This document shows positions 45,752 through 56,644 of a DNA stretch of 64,000 nt, one piece after another (position 1 is the first letter of the stretch; each line of letters opens with the position of its first letter). Source of the stretch: Xanthomonas massiliensis. GTDB taxonomy: Bacteria; Pseudomonadota; Gammaproteobacteria; Xanthomonadales; Xanthomonadaceae. Location of the stretch: assembly GCF_900018785.1 (NCBI RefSeq), contig NZ_FCOY01000002.1, forward strand, positions 1 to 64,000. The letters are read 5' to 3'. The notes under the pieces were generated by a model that was not told where the DNA came from, did not search any database, and was given only the letters and a program-made list of their open reading frames with translations. The position numbers were made by a program, and so were the translations under genes.

Positions 45752-47479
45752 ATGAAGCGCTTCCGTTGCCTCCCCTGGGGCCTCGCCCTGTCCCTGGCCG
45801 CCTGCCTGCCAGCGCAGGCCACCGATGCTCCGTATGCCATCACCCTGCACGTACTGGCTGGCGCCGATGGCCAGGTCGATGCGGTGGTGGTGGATGAGGC
45901 CATTCCGATGCCCGACACGCCAGCCGACGCGACGCTGCTGGCCATGCCTCACGTCAGCAGCAACGTGCCCACCATTGCCTCCAGCGTGGGCGAACTGCAG
46001 GCCCACGACGACCAGGGCGCGCTGTCGTTGCGCTACCGCGACCAGGGCGAGGGAACGGAGCGGCAGCGCCAGTGGTACGCACAGCGCCCGGTCGCCGGCA
46101 TCCTGAGGTTTTCCTACCGCGCTGCGATGACCGAAGCCCTGGCCGCACGCGGCGCCGCTCCGCCGACCGAATTGCGCAGCGAAGAGCAGGCATTCTCCGG
46201 TGCGGGGGTGACCTTCCTGCTGCATCCGCCCGGCGGGAAACACGACATCGCCCTGGATTGGGATCTCGGCGCGCTGGGCCCCCAGGCCCATGCCCTGAGC
46301 AGCCTGCAGGGCGGCAACGCCGAGGACGTGAGCATGGACGGACTGGACAGCAGCTATTTCATGGCCGGCCACATCGGCCTGTATCCGCAGGCACCCGACG
46401 CCAGCGGCTTCTTCTCTGCCTGGCAGGGCACGACACCGTTCGACGCGGAAAAGCTGCTGGCCTGGACCCAACAGCTGCGCCGGCATTACCAGGCCTTCTT
46501 CGCCACTCCGGCCACGCCCTATGGCGTGTTCCTGCGCCGCAACAAGGTCAATCCCGGCGGCGGTATGGGCATGTACCACTCCTTCATCGTCACCTACGAC
46601 GACACCCGTGGGAACGACCCACAGCAGCTGGAGCTGACTCTGGCCCACGAAATGTTCCATACCTTCCAGCCACGCCTGGGTGCCGACTACGACGGCGGCG
46701 GCGGACTGGCTGCGTCGTGGTTCAACGAAGGGATGGCGGTGTTCTACCAGGCACGGCTGCCGCTGCGCTACGGGATGATCGATGCCGACGCCTTCCTGAA
46801 GGACCTCAATTACACCGCGGCGCGCTACTACACCAACCTGCTGGGCAGTACGCCCAACCGCGAGGTTCCAGCCGGATTCTGGAAGGACACCCGGATCCGC
46901 ACCCTGCCCTACGACCGCGGCTTCCTGTACTTCGTCACCGTCGACGATGCCATGCGAAAGGCCAGCGACGGTCGCCAGTCGCTCGACGACCTGATGCTGG
47001 AGATGCTGGCGCGGCAGCAGCACCAGGGCCGCATCGAGGTGGCAGATTGGGAAGCAGTGCTGCGTGCGCACCTGGGCGATGATGCTGTGCGGCAGCTGCA
47101 CGCCATGCTCGACGGCGCCGCGCCGCTGCCGGCCAGTGACGCCTTCGGTCCCTGCTTCGAACGTGTCTCGCGGCCGATGCGCCGTTACGAGCTGGGCTTT
47201 GCTCCCGAGGTGCTGACCGAGTCACCACGCGTAGTGCGTGGACTGGTTCCCGGCTCGGCCGCCGAGCGCGCCGGCGTGCGCAACGGCGACCAGATCACCC
47301 GGCCAGTCGGCCAGGACCAGTTGCAAGGCGAACAAGACGGCATCCTGACCCTGCATCTGCTGCGTGACGGCACGCCGTTGGAGGTGTCCTACGCCCCGCG
47401 CGGCGAGACCGTGGCCACTTGGCAATGGCAGCGCAAGGTCGGCAGCGACGCGGCGCACTGCTCGCTTCCTGGCAAGTGA
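45752..47479 (+). CDS. Exported M61-like metallopeptidase with C-terminal PDZ domain
   Basis: 575 residues. I chose the ATG that gives a clean signal peptide (MKRFRCLPWGLALSLAACLPAQA). An ATG at 45674 overlapping the previous stop would add 26 residues. The zinc site is His299-Glu300-His303 (AHEMFHTF), with Glu326 in WFNEGMAVFY as third ligand. A PDZ domain follows near the end (RVVRGLVPGSAAERAGVRNGDQI). This matches M61 glycyl-aminopeptidase-like architecture with an N-terminal beta domain. It probably trims peptides in the periplasm. Confidence 0.87.
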   Translation: MKRFRCLPWGLALSLAACLPAQATDAPYAITLHVLAGADGQVDAVVVDEAIPMPDTPADATLLAMPHVSSNVPTIASSVGELQAHDDQGALSLRYRDQGEGTERQRQWYAQRPVAGILRFSYRAAMTEALAARGAAPPTELRSEEQAFSGAGVTFLLHPPGGKHDIALDWDLGALGPQAHALSSLQGGNAEDVSMDGLDSSYFMAGHIGLYPQAPDASGFFSAWQGTTPFDAEKLLAWTQQLRRHYQAFFATPATPYGVFLRRNKVNPGGGMGMYHSFIVTYDDTRGNDPQQLELTLAHEMFHTFQPRLGADYDGGGGLAASWFNEGMAVFYQARLPLRYGMIDADAFLKDLNYTAARYYTNLLGSTPNREVPAGFWKDTRIRTLPYDRGFLYFVTVDDAMRKASDGRQSLDDLMLEMLARQQHQGRIEVADWEAVLRAHLGDDAVRQLHAMLDGAAPLPASDAFGPCFERVSRPMRRYELGFAPEVLTESPRVVRGLVPGSAAERAGVRNGDQITRPVGQDQLQGEQDGILTLHLLRDGTPLEVSYAPRGETVATWQWQRKVGSDAAHCSLPGK

Positions 47480-47531
47480 GCAACCACGCCTTTACCCGCA
47501 CCTCCCCCTTTCCCCGTCGCGCCCGCCCCCA

Positions 47532-48170
47532 ATGACCGTCTCGACCACATCGGCTACGTCGCCGCAGACACATCGCAGCGCCAGCCATTCCTGGTTGGAC
47601 AACCTGCAGGGACTGGTATTCGGCGTGGTCATGCTGGCCTTCGGCAACGCACTGCTGAAGGCCGCCGGACTGATCACCGGTCAGTTGGCCGGCCTGTCGC
47701 TGCTCGGTGCCCAGATCACCGGAGTGTCGTTCGGTCTGCTGTTCCTGCTGGTCAACCTGCCGTTCTACGTCTTCGCCGTGCATGTGCGCGGCTGGGCGTT
47801 CACACTACGCAGCCTGATGGCGGTGGTGCTGGTCGGATTCCTGACTGACCACGCCGGCCAGTGGATGTCATACGACCGCCTGCATCCGGTGGTGGCAGCA
47901 GTGGTAGGCGGCTTCAGTTCCGGGATCGGCCTGATCGCCCTGTTCCGCCACGGCGCCAGCTGCGGCGGCATGGGCATCCTGGCGCTGTACACGCAGGACC
48001 GCACCGGCTTCCGCGCTGGCTGGTTGCAGCTACTTTTCGACCTCGCATTGCTGACCTGCGCGTTGGCGGTCATGCCTGCGCGTGCGGTCCTGCTGTCGGT
48101 GCTGGGCGGGCTGGTCATGAACCTGAGCATCGCCTTCAATCACCGTCGCGACTGGTACACGGCTGCCTGA
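47532..48170 (+). CDS. YitT-type membrane protein
   Basis: 212 residues with five to six hydrophobic segments, beginning LQGLVFGVVMLAFGNALLK. The GLITGQLAGLSLL and ISFG-like second segment, plus VGGFSSGIGLIALFRHGASCGGMGILALY, are characteristic of the YitT/DUF161 family, without the C-terminal soluble DUF2179 domain. It is a putative inner-membrane transporter of unknown substrate and the last gene of the cluster, which would provide the step into the cytoplasm (inference). Confidence 0.85.
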   Translation: MTVSTTSATSPQTHRSASHSWLDNLQGLVFGVVMLAFGNALLKAAGLITGQLAGLSLLGAQITGVSFGLLFLLVNLPFYVFAVHVRGWAFTLRSLMAVVLVGFLTDHAGQWMSYDRLHPVVAAVVGGFSSGIGLIALFRHGASCGGMGILALYTQDRTGFRAGWLQLLFDLALLTCALAVMPARAVLLSVLGGLVMNLSIAFNHRRDWYTAA

Positions 48171-48512
48171 GCTCGAGCGGGCCAATCGTATTCCCCCTGC
48201 CGTTCGGATACTGATTGGACGCTGATATCCGCTATTGAACCAACGCGATGGGCGTATACGATCCACGGGTTGATCCGCATCACCGGCACCCAACACTCGG
48301 CTCGACAGATAGTGATCGATGGAAGGAATACAGTGAACTCGCCCTAGCGGTACCGATGCCAGCGAGATCGAAATGATTCGCCTCACCCTGCAGCGTCATG
48401 CCTTGGGCAACGACCGCTTCCGTACCTGCCGTCGAACGTCCACAGTAACGGGGTTCAGAAATGGGGTCAGGTTGCCCCCATTGCTCCATGCCGCACCCGG
48501 ACAATGCCGGGA
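48171..48512. other. Intergenic, no gene seen
   Basis: About 340 bases of lower GC than the cluster to its left. Near 48450-48490 lies AACGGGGTTCAGAAATGGGG followed by a C-rich stretch, possibly an old repeat or insertion edge. No supported coding frame. Confidence 0.45.
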
Positions 48513-49112
48513 TCAATGCAGCCGCCCACCTCCGGCAGGCGGCGCGCCCCGCTCCACCGCGTAGACCGCCCGCTCATCGCGCACGCCTTTGGGCGTTGGG
48601 TCGCGCAGCGGTTGGCTCTCGATCGTAAGCAGCAGCGCCCGCACCTGATCCACCGCATCGCAGATCGTGTCGCCCACCTCCGGCAGCGCCTGGCCGGCGC
48701 GCTCGGTCGCATCGCCGACCGCCACCACCCGTGCATGGACCGAGACGGTCTCGACCAGCAGGTTGAGCCGGTCCATCTGCTCCAACGTAACCCGGAACGC
48801 GCCGCCTTCCGTGTCGCGTGCCAACGCGCCGGTGACATCGGACCGGGCGACACGCACATTGTCGATACGCCGCACCGGCCCGGACACCTCATCCAGCACG
48901 AGGTCCACCTGGTCGGCCAGCAGCCCTAGGCAGAACGCCAGCTCGCCCATGCACACCTTGGGCTCGGCAGCGCGCTCTTCCGCCTGTGTGCGCGGCTGCG
49001 CCAGCCGGGCCAGGAACCTGACGTGATCGCTCAGCCTCACCAGCCGGAACTGGCTTTCCTCCGGCAGGAAGTAGCCCGGCATGTCTTCATCGTCCAAACG
49101 GTAGTGCGACAT
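48513..49112 (-). CDS. Hypothetical protein, XAC0095-like (tentative)
   Basis: 199 residues, cytoplasmic. The N-terminus DDEDMPGYFLPEESQFRLVRL followed by SDHVRFLARLAQPR recalls the XAC0095-like proteins of Xanthomonas and Stenotrophomonas, whose role is unknown. The rest is helical (LAFCLGLLADQVDLVLDEV, MDRLNLLVETVSVHARVVAVGD). A strong ribosome site (GAGGAGGCAACG) precedes the ATG. The leader upstream contains a promoter, a small hairpin terminator and a self-complementary pair, which suggests RNA-based control. Confidence 0.7.
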   Translation of the reverse strand: MSHYRLDDEDMPGYFLPEESQFRLVRLSDHVRFLARLAQPRTQAEERAAEPKVCMGELAFCLGLLADQVDLVLDEVSGPVRRIDNVRVARSDVTGALARDTEGGAFRVTLEQMDRLNLLVETVSVHARVVAVGDATERAGQALPEVGDTICDAVDQVRALLLTIESQPLRDPTPKGVRDERAVYAVERGAPPAGGGRLH

Positions 49113-49169
49113 CGTTGCCTCCTCGTTCCATGAAGGACCCGCCCGCCATGAACGGCGGACGGGAAGTCG

Positions 49170-49191
49170 GGAGGTTCGAAACCGCTAACAG
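49170..49191 (-). promoter_or_regulatory. Antisense target box in leader of the XAC0095-like gene
   Basis: On the minus strand this reads CTGTTAGCGGTTTCGAACC then TCC. It is largely complementary to the segment at 49316-49339 of the same transcript, so the two RNA parts could pair. It lies about 60-80 bases before the start codon, where pairing could affect termination or translation. Confidence 0.5.
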
Positions 49192-49281
49192 ACGGCGGGC
49201 GTATTTCCCTTGCGGGTGTTGTATTAGCCGCCCTCCCGACACAGGCATCGCGTCGGCTGTACGCTGCAAACGTGCAGGCAC

Positions 49282-49310
49282 AAAAAACCCACCAGTTTGT
49301 CGGAGGTGGG
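49282..49310 (-). terminator. Intrinsic terminator in the leader
   Basis: A 6-base stem (CCCACC/GGTGGG) with an 11-base loop, followed on the minus strand by TTTTTT. It would end the short leader RNA, and also any read-through from the ATPase operon. Confidence 0.7.
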
Positions 49311-49342
49311 TACCGCTGTTAGAGGAGTTTCGACGCTCCTTA
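49282..49342 (-). ncRNA. Short C4-like antisense RNA candidate
   Basis: On the minus strand a promoter (49349-49377) would start RNA near 49342. The first 25 bases (49339-49316) carry the antisense box. Then come CCCACC and GGTGGG arms (49310-49305 and 49293-49288) followed by six T. This gives a 60-base RNA ending at an intrinsic terminator. The layout (leader RNA, terminator, complementary target box, gene) is that of the C4 antisense RNA of P1/P4-type phages. Assignment to that family is from memory of its layout and needs a covariance-model test. Confidence 0.5.
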
Positions 49343-49348
49343 AGACCG

Positions 49349-49377
49349 AGAATGCTATCGATTTCGAGCAAAGTCAA
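49349..49377 (-). promoter_or_regulatory. Promoter for the leader RNA
   Basis: On the minus strand TTGACT (49377-49372) and CATTCT (49354-49349) are 17 bases apart. The predicted start near 49342 falls directly before the antisense box. Confidence 0.55.
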
Positions 49378-49551
49378 CAGGGTATTACCTACGGCGGAGT
49401 CAGGCTTTTCTTACCGCTTGGCGAACCAAAAAGAACCGGGATCCCAAAGGGCGGACCCAAAAGGGCAGGAGTAAAAATCCACTTCAAGCAGATATTTACT
49501 CTAGCTCCTTTGTCCGGGTCCTTTTTCCGGCTACGATTTCCGGCATGCTAG

Positions 49552-51177
49552 TTAACCTGAGAGATACTCAAGCACCGCCGCAACCGCTGCGTTCCTCATG
49601 CGTCGAGCGCGCACATCCCCCACATAACTGGCCTCCTTAAGTTTCTCCTCGGTGGCTCCCAGGATGTCACCTACCGTCGTGAGCCCAAGTTCCTGCAGCT
49701 TTTCCTTCTGCCACGAAGTTATATCAAGAACGGAGATCGGCTTGGCAAGCTGCGCCTCTAACGCCAAAGCTACCTTAGCCTGCGCCTCGCTTACCTCCCG
49801 ATCCACGAGTGACTTATGTGACGGGTGATTGGCGCCGTACTCGGTCATCCGCTTAGGCGCGAGCGCCTTCGCAATTTCGAAGGCAGTACTAGTTGGAGTT
49901 TGCTCCTGCGAGAAAAGACAGCCGAGATTGACCAAGTATCTTTTCCCGATCTCGCTCCTGCTCGCCTTAATTCCGGATCCATACTCAACCACTATTCCCG
50001 TGTAGGCGAGGACACGCAGCGCCTCCTTGACAATCTCTGGAGTATCCCGATGGATCCAAAAAAAAGCACTGGTTCCAGATGAGCTGGATCTTGCGCCTGA
50101 CACGAGATACTGATCATTTTTCTGCCTAGTTTCTGGAATAACGTAATTCTCAATAAAATCACGCCCCCAGTCAATGAGCCCCTTGTGACCACTGTACTTT
50201 TCAGAAAGAGTTGAGTGCTCAGACCATATATCGGTTCTGAAAAAATTCTTGATAACCTCATTGATTTGACTTGAATTGACCTTTGGCGCTTTTGCCAAAG
50301 TCTTTAGAAGAAGACGCGGATTGCCAGTAGATGCATAAGCTAGAGTGGAGAAATTTCTACCATTCTGAGCGATTGCGCTGAGGACGCTGCTATCTGCCTG
50401 TTTTTCCACAATCTCCCTCATGTTATCTACATATGATTGTGACAAAACATCACGTTCGATCGAGAGCATGGTCGCATCGTGGACTGGCTGGAAAGTTTCA
50501 CCGTAACTGGTCACGCCAGGATAGACGGCTGCATTACAGGTCAGGCAGTGCGAGCGCAGGTCCCTGTAAAGAGTAAAGAATTGTCGCTGCTGTTCCGGCA
50601 AGAAGATATGTGCTGCCTCATCGATGAACAGCACAAAACGATCAATACTCAGTGATTCGGCAAGATCTTCAATTGCCTCACGAAAGTCGTCAATAGATGG
50701 CAGTTTACTCGCATCTACTTGGACGTCGGCCTTTCTCCACGTTTCCTCATAATCTTCGGCGATCCGTTCAATCTTTGTCTGAGTTAGGTCCCCACCCACA
50801 TTGCCGCCTGCGAGAATCGAAACACTCCTCGGAACCACGCCAAGAAGGCCCTCTTTGCTTAAAGCGCGGATCACACCTGCACAGATTCTCGCAAGCATCC
50901 AATTTTTAAATTGCTCTGCATCGGAAGATTGAAGCAACGAGCTACGTACAAAACTTATATAGATCGGGAAAACCCGTTGCTTGTCGAAGGTGTCAAGAAG
51001 TTCCTTCTGCGCCACCCGAAGGAGGAAAGATTTTCCAACCCCACGACTGCCAACCAAGATAGTTGGATTTCTGCTCTTAAGTGCTTCAATGACGGCTCGA
51101 TCTTGTTGCGTCTCGACGAAATAGTTGAGAACTTCATCCGGCCGAATATCTTCAGTACGATAGAAAAAGTCAGACAT
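49552..51177 (-). CDS. ORC/Cdc6-like AAA+ ATPase of an AT-rich accessory operon
   Basis: 541 residues. Walker A is GSRGVGKS (43-50), Walker B is FVLFIDEA (181-188), and STGNPRLLLKTL near residue 280 looks like the sensor-2 region of ORC/Cdc6-type or P-loop ATPases. A winged-helix-like region follows. The C-terminus (about 500-541, LGLTTVGDILGATEEKL and VGDVRARRMRNAA) resembles a helix-hairpin-helix DNA-binding element. GC content is far below its neighbours, a sign of transfer. A GGAG ribosome site lies in the 17-base gap after the partner gene. Proteins of this build act as sensors or motors in several bacterial defence systems. Confidence 0.8.
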   Translation of the reverse strand: MSDFFYRTEDIRPDEVLNYFVETQQDRAVIEALKSRNPTILVGSRGVGKSFLLRVAQKELLDTFDKQRVFPIYISFVRSSLLQSSDAEQFKNWMLARICAGVIRALSKEGLLGVVPRSVSILAGGNVGGDLTQTKIERIAEDYEETWRKADVQVDASKLPSIDDFREAIEDLAESLSIDRFVLFIDEAAHIFLPEQQRQFFTLYRDLRSHCLTCNAAVYPGVTSYGETFQPVHDATMLSIERDVLSQSYVDNMREIVEKQADSSVLSAIAQNGRNFSTLAYASTGNPRLLLKTLAKAPKVNSSQINEVIKNFFRTDIWSEHSTLSEKYSGHKGLIDWGRDFIENYVIPETRQKNDQYLVSGARSSSSGTSAFFWIHRDTPEIVKEALRVLAYTGIVVEYGSGIKASRSEIGKRYLVNLGCLFSQEQTPTSTAFEIAKALAPKRMTEYGANHPSHKSLVDREVSEAQAKVALALEAQLAKPISVLDITSWQKEKLQELGLTTVGDILGATEEKLKEASYVGDVRARRMRNAAVAAVLEYLSG

Positions 51178-51194
51178 TAAAAATCTCCGAAGAA

Positions 51195-51902
51195 TTATTG
51201 TTGAAAGTATTTACGCACCGGCGCAAGATGACCGAGAACTTCAAGTAACATCACTTCCAGCTTATCCCTATCTTCCGACTTTATTGAAGGCAGGTGCCGA
51301 CAACAAAATGCAAAAACCAAAACCATCCGCATAGACTTGGCTTTCTCATGCCAGTCACAGAGCGCAGCCTTATCGAATTCTAGTGAAGATGGAATGGCCT
51401 CATGAGTCTTCGCATTGCCGTGCACATATTCAGAGCACTCTCTGTATACAGCCTCAGCAATGGTGCAATATTGTCGACCAAACTCCGCGAGACTGTCGTC
51501 AAATAAAGAAATGAAATTCTTTGAAAAGATACCATTTTCCAAATCTTTTAGGCTTGCCCAGACAATATCTCGCCGATCCCCTAGCCACTGCCTGAGTTCG
51601 AATTCACGCACCGAAAAGTGCATACAAGAAAGAGCTAGCTCGAAGAATAGTCGAAGGCCAATGTAGGCATGCCGGTACTGACCGACTGATACAGCGTACA
51701 ATGCAAATTGATACTCCTTGATTGCAAGATCAAGAAGCTCCACCTCTGGACGCGCATCCATTGGCAACTTCATGAGATTAAAGTCTCCGATGAAGTTATG
51801 CGAAGCGGTAAATATCTTTCTTAGTCCATCGTCCGAGAACGAACTCTCCAGGACAATTCCTGCGTTCTTATGCAACCCCCTGTAATGCTCCAAGATACCC
51901 AT
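51195..51902 (-). CDS. HEPN-like helical protein, partner of the ATPase
   Basis: 235 residues; the start is chosen for the strong site AAGGGGGGACA just upstream. It is all-helical with no membrane segment. The stretch YRECSEYVHGNAKTH contains Arg154 and His161 in an R-x6-H spacing. SEYVHG after a conserved Arg is a pattern of HEPN-fold proteins, some of which are RNases used as toxins. Assignment is by motif only; similar SEYVHG stretches occur in non-catalytic helical domains. The low GC matches the ATPase gene downstream, and the two form one operon of unlike origin to the flanks. Confidence 0.65.
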   Translation of the reverse strand: MGILEHYRGLHKNAGIVLESSFSDDGLRKIFTASHNFIGDFNLMKLPMDARPEVELLDLAIKEYQFALYAVSVGQYRHAYIGLRLFFELALSCMHFSVREFELRQWLGDRRDIVWASLKDLENGIFSKNFISLFDDSLAEFGRQYCTIAEAVYRECSEYVHGNAKTHEAIPSSLEFDKAALCDWHEKAKSMRMVLVFAFCCRHLPSIKSEDRDKLEVMLLEVLGHLAPVRKYFQQ

Positions 51903-51923
51903 TGTCCCCCCTTGATTCTGTAA

Positions 51924-51929
51924 ATTGTA
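51924..51929 (-). promoter_or_regulatory. Candidate -10 box of the ATPase/HEPN operon
   Basis: On the minus strand TACAAT lies 22 bases before the start codon, with no convincing -35 because the aceE terminator abuts it. Confidence 0.35.
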
Positions 51930-51949
51930 GACATCACTCCAAAGTGTAT

Positions 51950-51978
51950 AAAAAAAGGCGGCCACCGGCCGCCTTTTT
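51950..51978 (-). terminator. Bidirectional intrinsic terminator after aceE
   Basis: GGCGGCC (51957-51963) and GGCCGCC (51967-51973) pair around ACC, flanked by an A-run on the left and TTTTT on the right. It ends aceE transcription on the minus strand 21 bases after the stop and would also stop plus-strand transcripts. Confidence 0.85.
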
Positions 51979-51999
51979 CCCGACTAATTCAACTCAACC

Positions 52000-54693
<2,694 letters not shown>

Positions 54694-54843
54694 AGCGCTC
54701 CCGGATTCGAGGCCGCGCACCTGCGCGATCCACGGCTGTTGCAAGAAGGGCCGAAGTGTATCGCAAGCGTTTGCAGGCACGCCGCGCTACGCAGGCGTAT
54801 GGAAGGTGAACGCGGTACCGGCGCGGCTTGCGGGCGCCGACAA

Positions 54844-54880
54844 TCCGATATATCGTTCCGCCCACTTCAGATATATCGGA
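54844..54880 (+). promoter_or_regulatory. Perfect dyad before the PadR gene
   Basis: TCCGATATATC (54844-54854) and GATATATCGGA (54870-54880) are perfect 11-base inverted arms with a 15-base spacer, ending 7 bases before the ATG. They are probably the operator of the PadR/YqjI-like regulator, controlling itself and the downstream flavoprotein. Confidence 0.7.
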
Positions 54881-54887
54881 AAAGACG

Positions 54888-55502
54888 ATGCGACCCTTCG
54901 ACTCCTCCCGTTTCGACGACCGCCCGCATGGCGGCCATCCCCACCGCGGCGAGCGTGCCGGGCGCAGGCCCGAACGCGGTGGCCGCGACGAACACGCCGG
55001 GCGCGGCGGACGCGGCGGGCCCGGCCGCGAGCGCCGCCTCGGCCACGGCGACCTGCGCCTGCTGCTGCTGGCGCTGATCGAGCCGGCGCCGTGCCATGGC
55101 TACGAGCTGATCCGCAAGATCGGCGAGGCCTTCGACGGGCTGTACCAGCCCAGCCCCGGCGCGGTGTACCCGGTGCTCGCCCACCTGGAGGCGCACGGCC
55201 TGATCGAGGCCGACGCCAGCGAGGAGGGCGGACGCAAGTGCTACCGCCTCACCGCCGATGGCCAGGCCTTCGTGCAGGCCCACCGCGAGGACCTGGTGGC
55301 CGCGCAGCAGCGCACCGCCACCAGCGCGCGCATGCTGCGCGCCAAGGCCAGCCTGCCGGCACCGGTACGCAAGGCCATGCACCGGCTCAAGACGGCGCTG
55401 CTGGCGCGCCAGGAGCGCTGGGACGAAGCCGAGGCCACGCGCGTGGCCGCCGTGCTCGAGGCGGCGGCGCAGGCCCTGGAGCGCGGCGGCGATGGCGACT
55501 GA
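54888..55502 (+). CDS. PadR family regulator, YqjI-like
   Basis: 204 residues. The first 50 are rich in His, Gly and Arg (HGGHPHRGERAGRRPERGG), then LGHGDLRLLLLALIEPAPCHGYELI, SPGAVYPVLAHLEAHGLIEA and GGRKCYRLTADGQ form the PadR winged helix. A C-terminal helical dimerisation part follows. E. coli YqjI has the same build: a metal-binding His-rich lead plus PadR domain, repressing the ferric reductase YqjH in response to nickel or iron. Here the cognate-type flavoprotein gene lies two genes downstream in the same overlapping operon, so the same role is likely, although this N-terminus has fewer metal ligands. Confidence 0.87.
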   Translation: MRPFDSSRFDDRPHGGHPHRGERAGRRPERGGRDEHAGRGGRGGPGRERRLGHGDLRLLLLALIEPAPCHGYELIRKIGEAFDGLYQPSPGAVYPVLAHLEAHGLIEADASEEGGRKCYRLTADGQAFVQAHREDLVAAQQRTATSARMLRAKASLPAPVRKAMHRLKTALLARQERWDEAEATRVAAVLEAAAQALERGGDGD

Positions 55503-55851
55503 GGACGATGCCGCGGCGGGCGCGCTGCTCGCGGCCGCGGGCCTGCGCCGCACCCCGGCGCGGGATGCGCTGCTGCAGGTGCTGCGCGCCCTGCCCGCGC
55601 CCGCCGACGCGCTGCAGCTGCACCGGCTGATGCAGGCGCGCTGCGGCCACGCCAACCTGTCCACGCTCTACCGCGGGCTGCGCGACTTCGAGCGCCTGGG
55701 CTGGCTGCAGGTGCAGGCGACTCCGCGCGGGCGCATGCACTGGCGACTGCGCCCGGACCTGGTACCGGCCACGGCCCGGGCAGGCGATGGCCATGCGCCC
55801 GCCACGCCCTCTCCTTCCGTTTCGCCCACGAGGACTCCCCATGCCCCATGA
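55492..55851 (+). CDS. Short Fur-like DNA-binding protein
   Basis: 119 residues, overlapping the PadR stop by 11 bases. Residues about 10-70 (LLAAAGLRRTPARDALLQVL, HRLMQ, ANLSTLYRGLRDFERLGWLQV) match the winged helix of Fur/Zur proteins. The C-terminal dimerisation domain with the metal-binding His and Cys sites is missing; a Pro/Thr-rich tail takes its place. It may be a metal-blind partner regulator. It could be an eroded gene, but the frame is intact and tightly packed in the operon. Confidence 0.75.
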   Translation: MATEDDAAAGALLAAAGLRRTPARDALLQVLRALPAPADALQLHRLMQARCGHANLSTLYRGLRDFERLGWLQVQATPRGRMHWRLRPDLVPATARAGDGHAPATPSPSVSPTRTPHAP

Positions 55852-56644
55852 CAACCGCCGCGTCCGCCATGAGCTGCGCTTCCGCACCGTCCACGTGGTG
55901 CGCACCGAGGCGCTGACCCCGCACATGCGCCGCATCGTCGTCGCCGGCGATGCCCTGGCCGGGTTCTTCAGTCCGAGCCCGGACGATCACGTCAAGCTGT
56001 TCTTCCCCAATGCCGCCGGCGAGATCGCGCTGCCGGCGATGACCGAGGCCGGCATGCGCTTCGCCGAGGGCGTGCCGCCGTCGCCGTCGCGCGACTACAC
56101 GCCGCGCCATTTCGATGCCGGGCGCAACGAGCTGGCGCTGGACTTCGTCATGCACGGCGACGGCATCGCCTCGCGCTGGGCGGCCGCGGCCCGGCCCGGC
56201 GACGTGCTCGGCGTCGGCGGCCCGCGCGGTTCCCACCTGGTCGCCGGCGACTACGCCCACCACGTGCTGGTCGGCGACGAGACGGCGCTGCCGGCGATCG
56301 CGCGCTGGTGCGAGGAACACGGCGGCCACGTCGGCATCGATGCCTTCGTGGAGATCGCCGAGGCCGGCGACCGCCAGCCGCTGCCCGACGACGACGGCGT
56401 GCAGGTGCACTGGCTGGAACGCAACGGCGTGGATGCGGCCTCGAGCACGCTGCTGGAGGATGCGCTGCGCGACTTCGATTTCGACCTGCCGGCGGACACG
56501 ACGTTCTGGTGGATCGCCTGCGAGTCGCGCCGCGCCCGCGCCATGCGCCTGTACCTGGAGCAGCGCCTGGGCGTGCCGCGCGAATCGATCCGCGCCACCG
56601 GCTACTGGAAGGCCGACCCGGACGCGCCCGACGCCGACGACTGA
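55841..56644 (+). CDS. Siderophore-interacting protein / ferric-chelate reductase
   Basis: 267 residues. The FAD-binding SIP domain starts VHVVRTEALTPHMRRIVVAG, with RDYTPRHFD as the FAD-contacting motif and GPRGSHLV. The NAD(P)-binding half has VGDETALPAIARW and ends WWIACESRRARAMRLYLEQRLGVPRESIRATGYW. It reduces ferric siderophore or ferric chelates in the cytoplasm to free iron. It overlaps the Fur-like gene by 11 bases, with GAGGA upstream, and is under the YqjI-like regulator, as in the E. coli yqjI/yqjH pair. Confidence 0.92.
   Translation: MPHDNRRVRHELRFRTVHVVRTEALTPHMRRIVVAGDALAGFFSPSPDDHVKLFFPNAAGEIALPAMTEAGMRFAEGVPPSPSRDYTPRHFDAGRNELALDFVMHGDGIASRWAAAARPGDVLGVGGPRGSHLVAGDYAHHVLVGDETALPAIARWCEEHGGHVGIDAFVEIAEAGDRQPLPDDDGVQVHWLERNGVDAASSTLLEDALRDFDFDLPADTTFWWIACESRRARAMRLYLEQRLGVPRESIRATGYWKADPDAPDADD

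Noticed and set aside
49087-49377. Small minus-strand frame through the leader (TGGFFVPARL...), like phage Ash/Icd proteins
   Set aside because: It overlaps the terminator and RNA boxes; such frames recur at C4-type loci, but I see no ribosome site that would support translation here.
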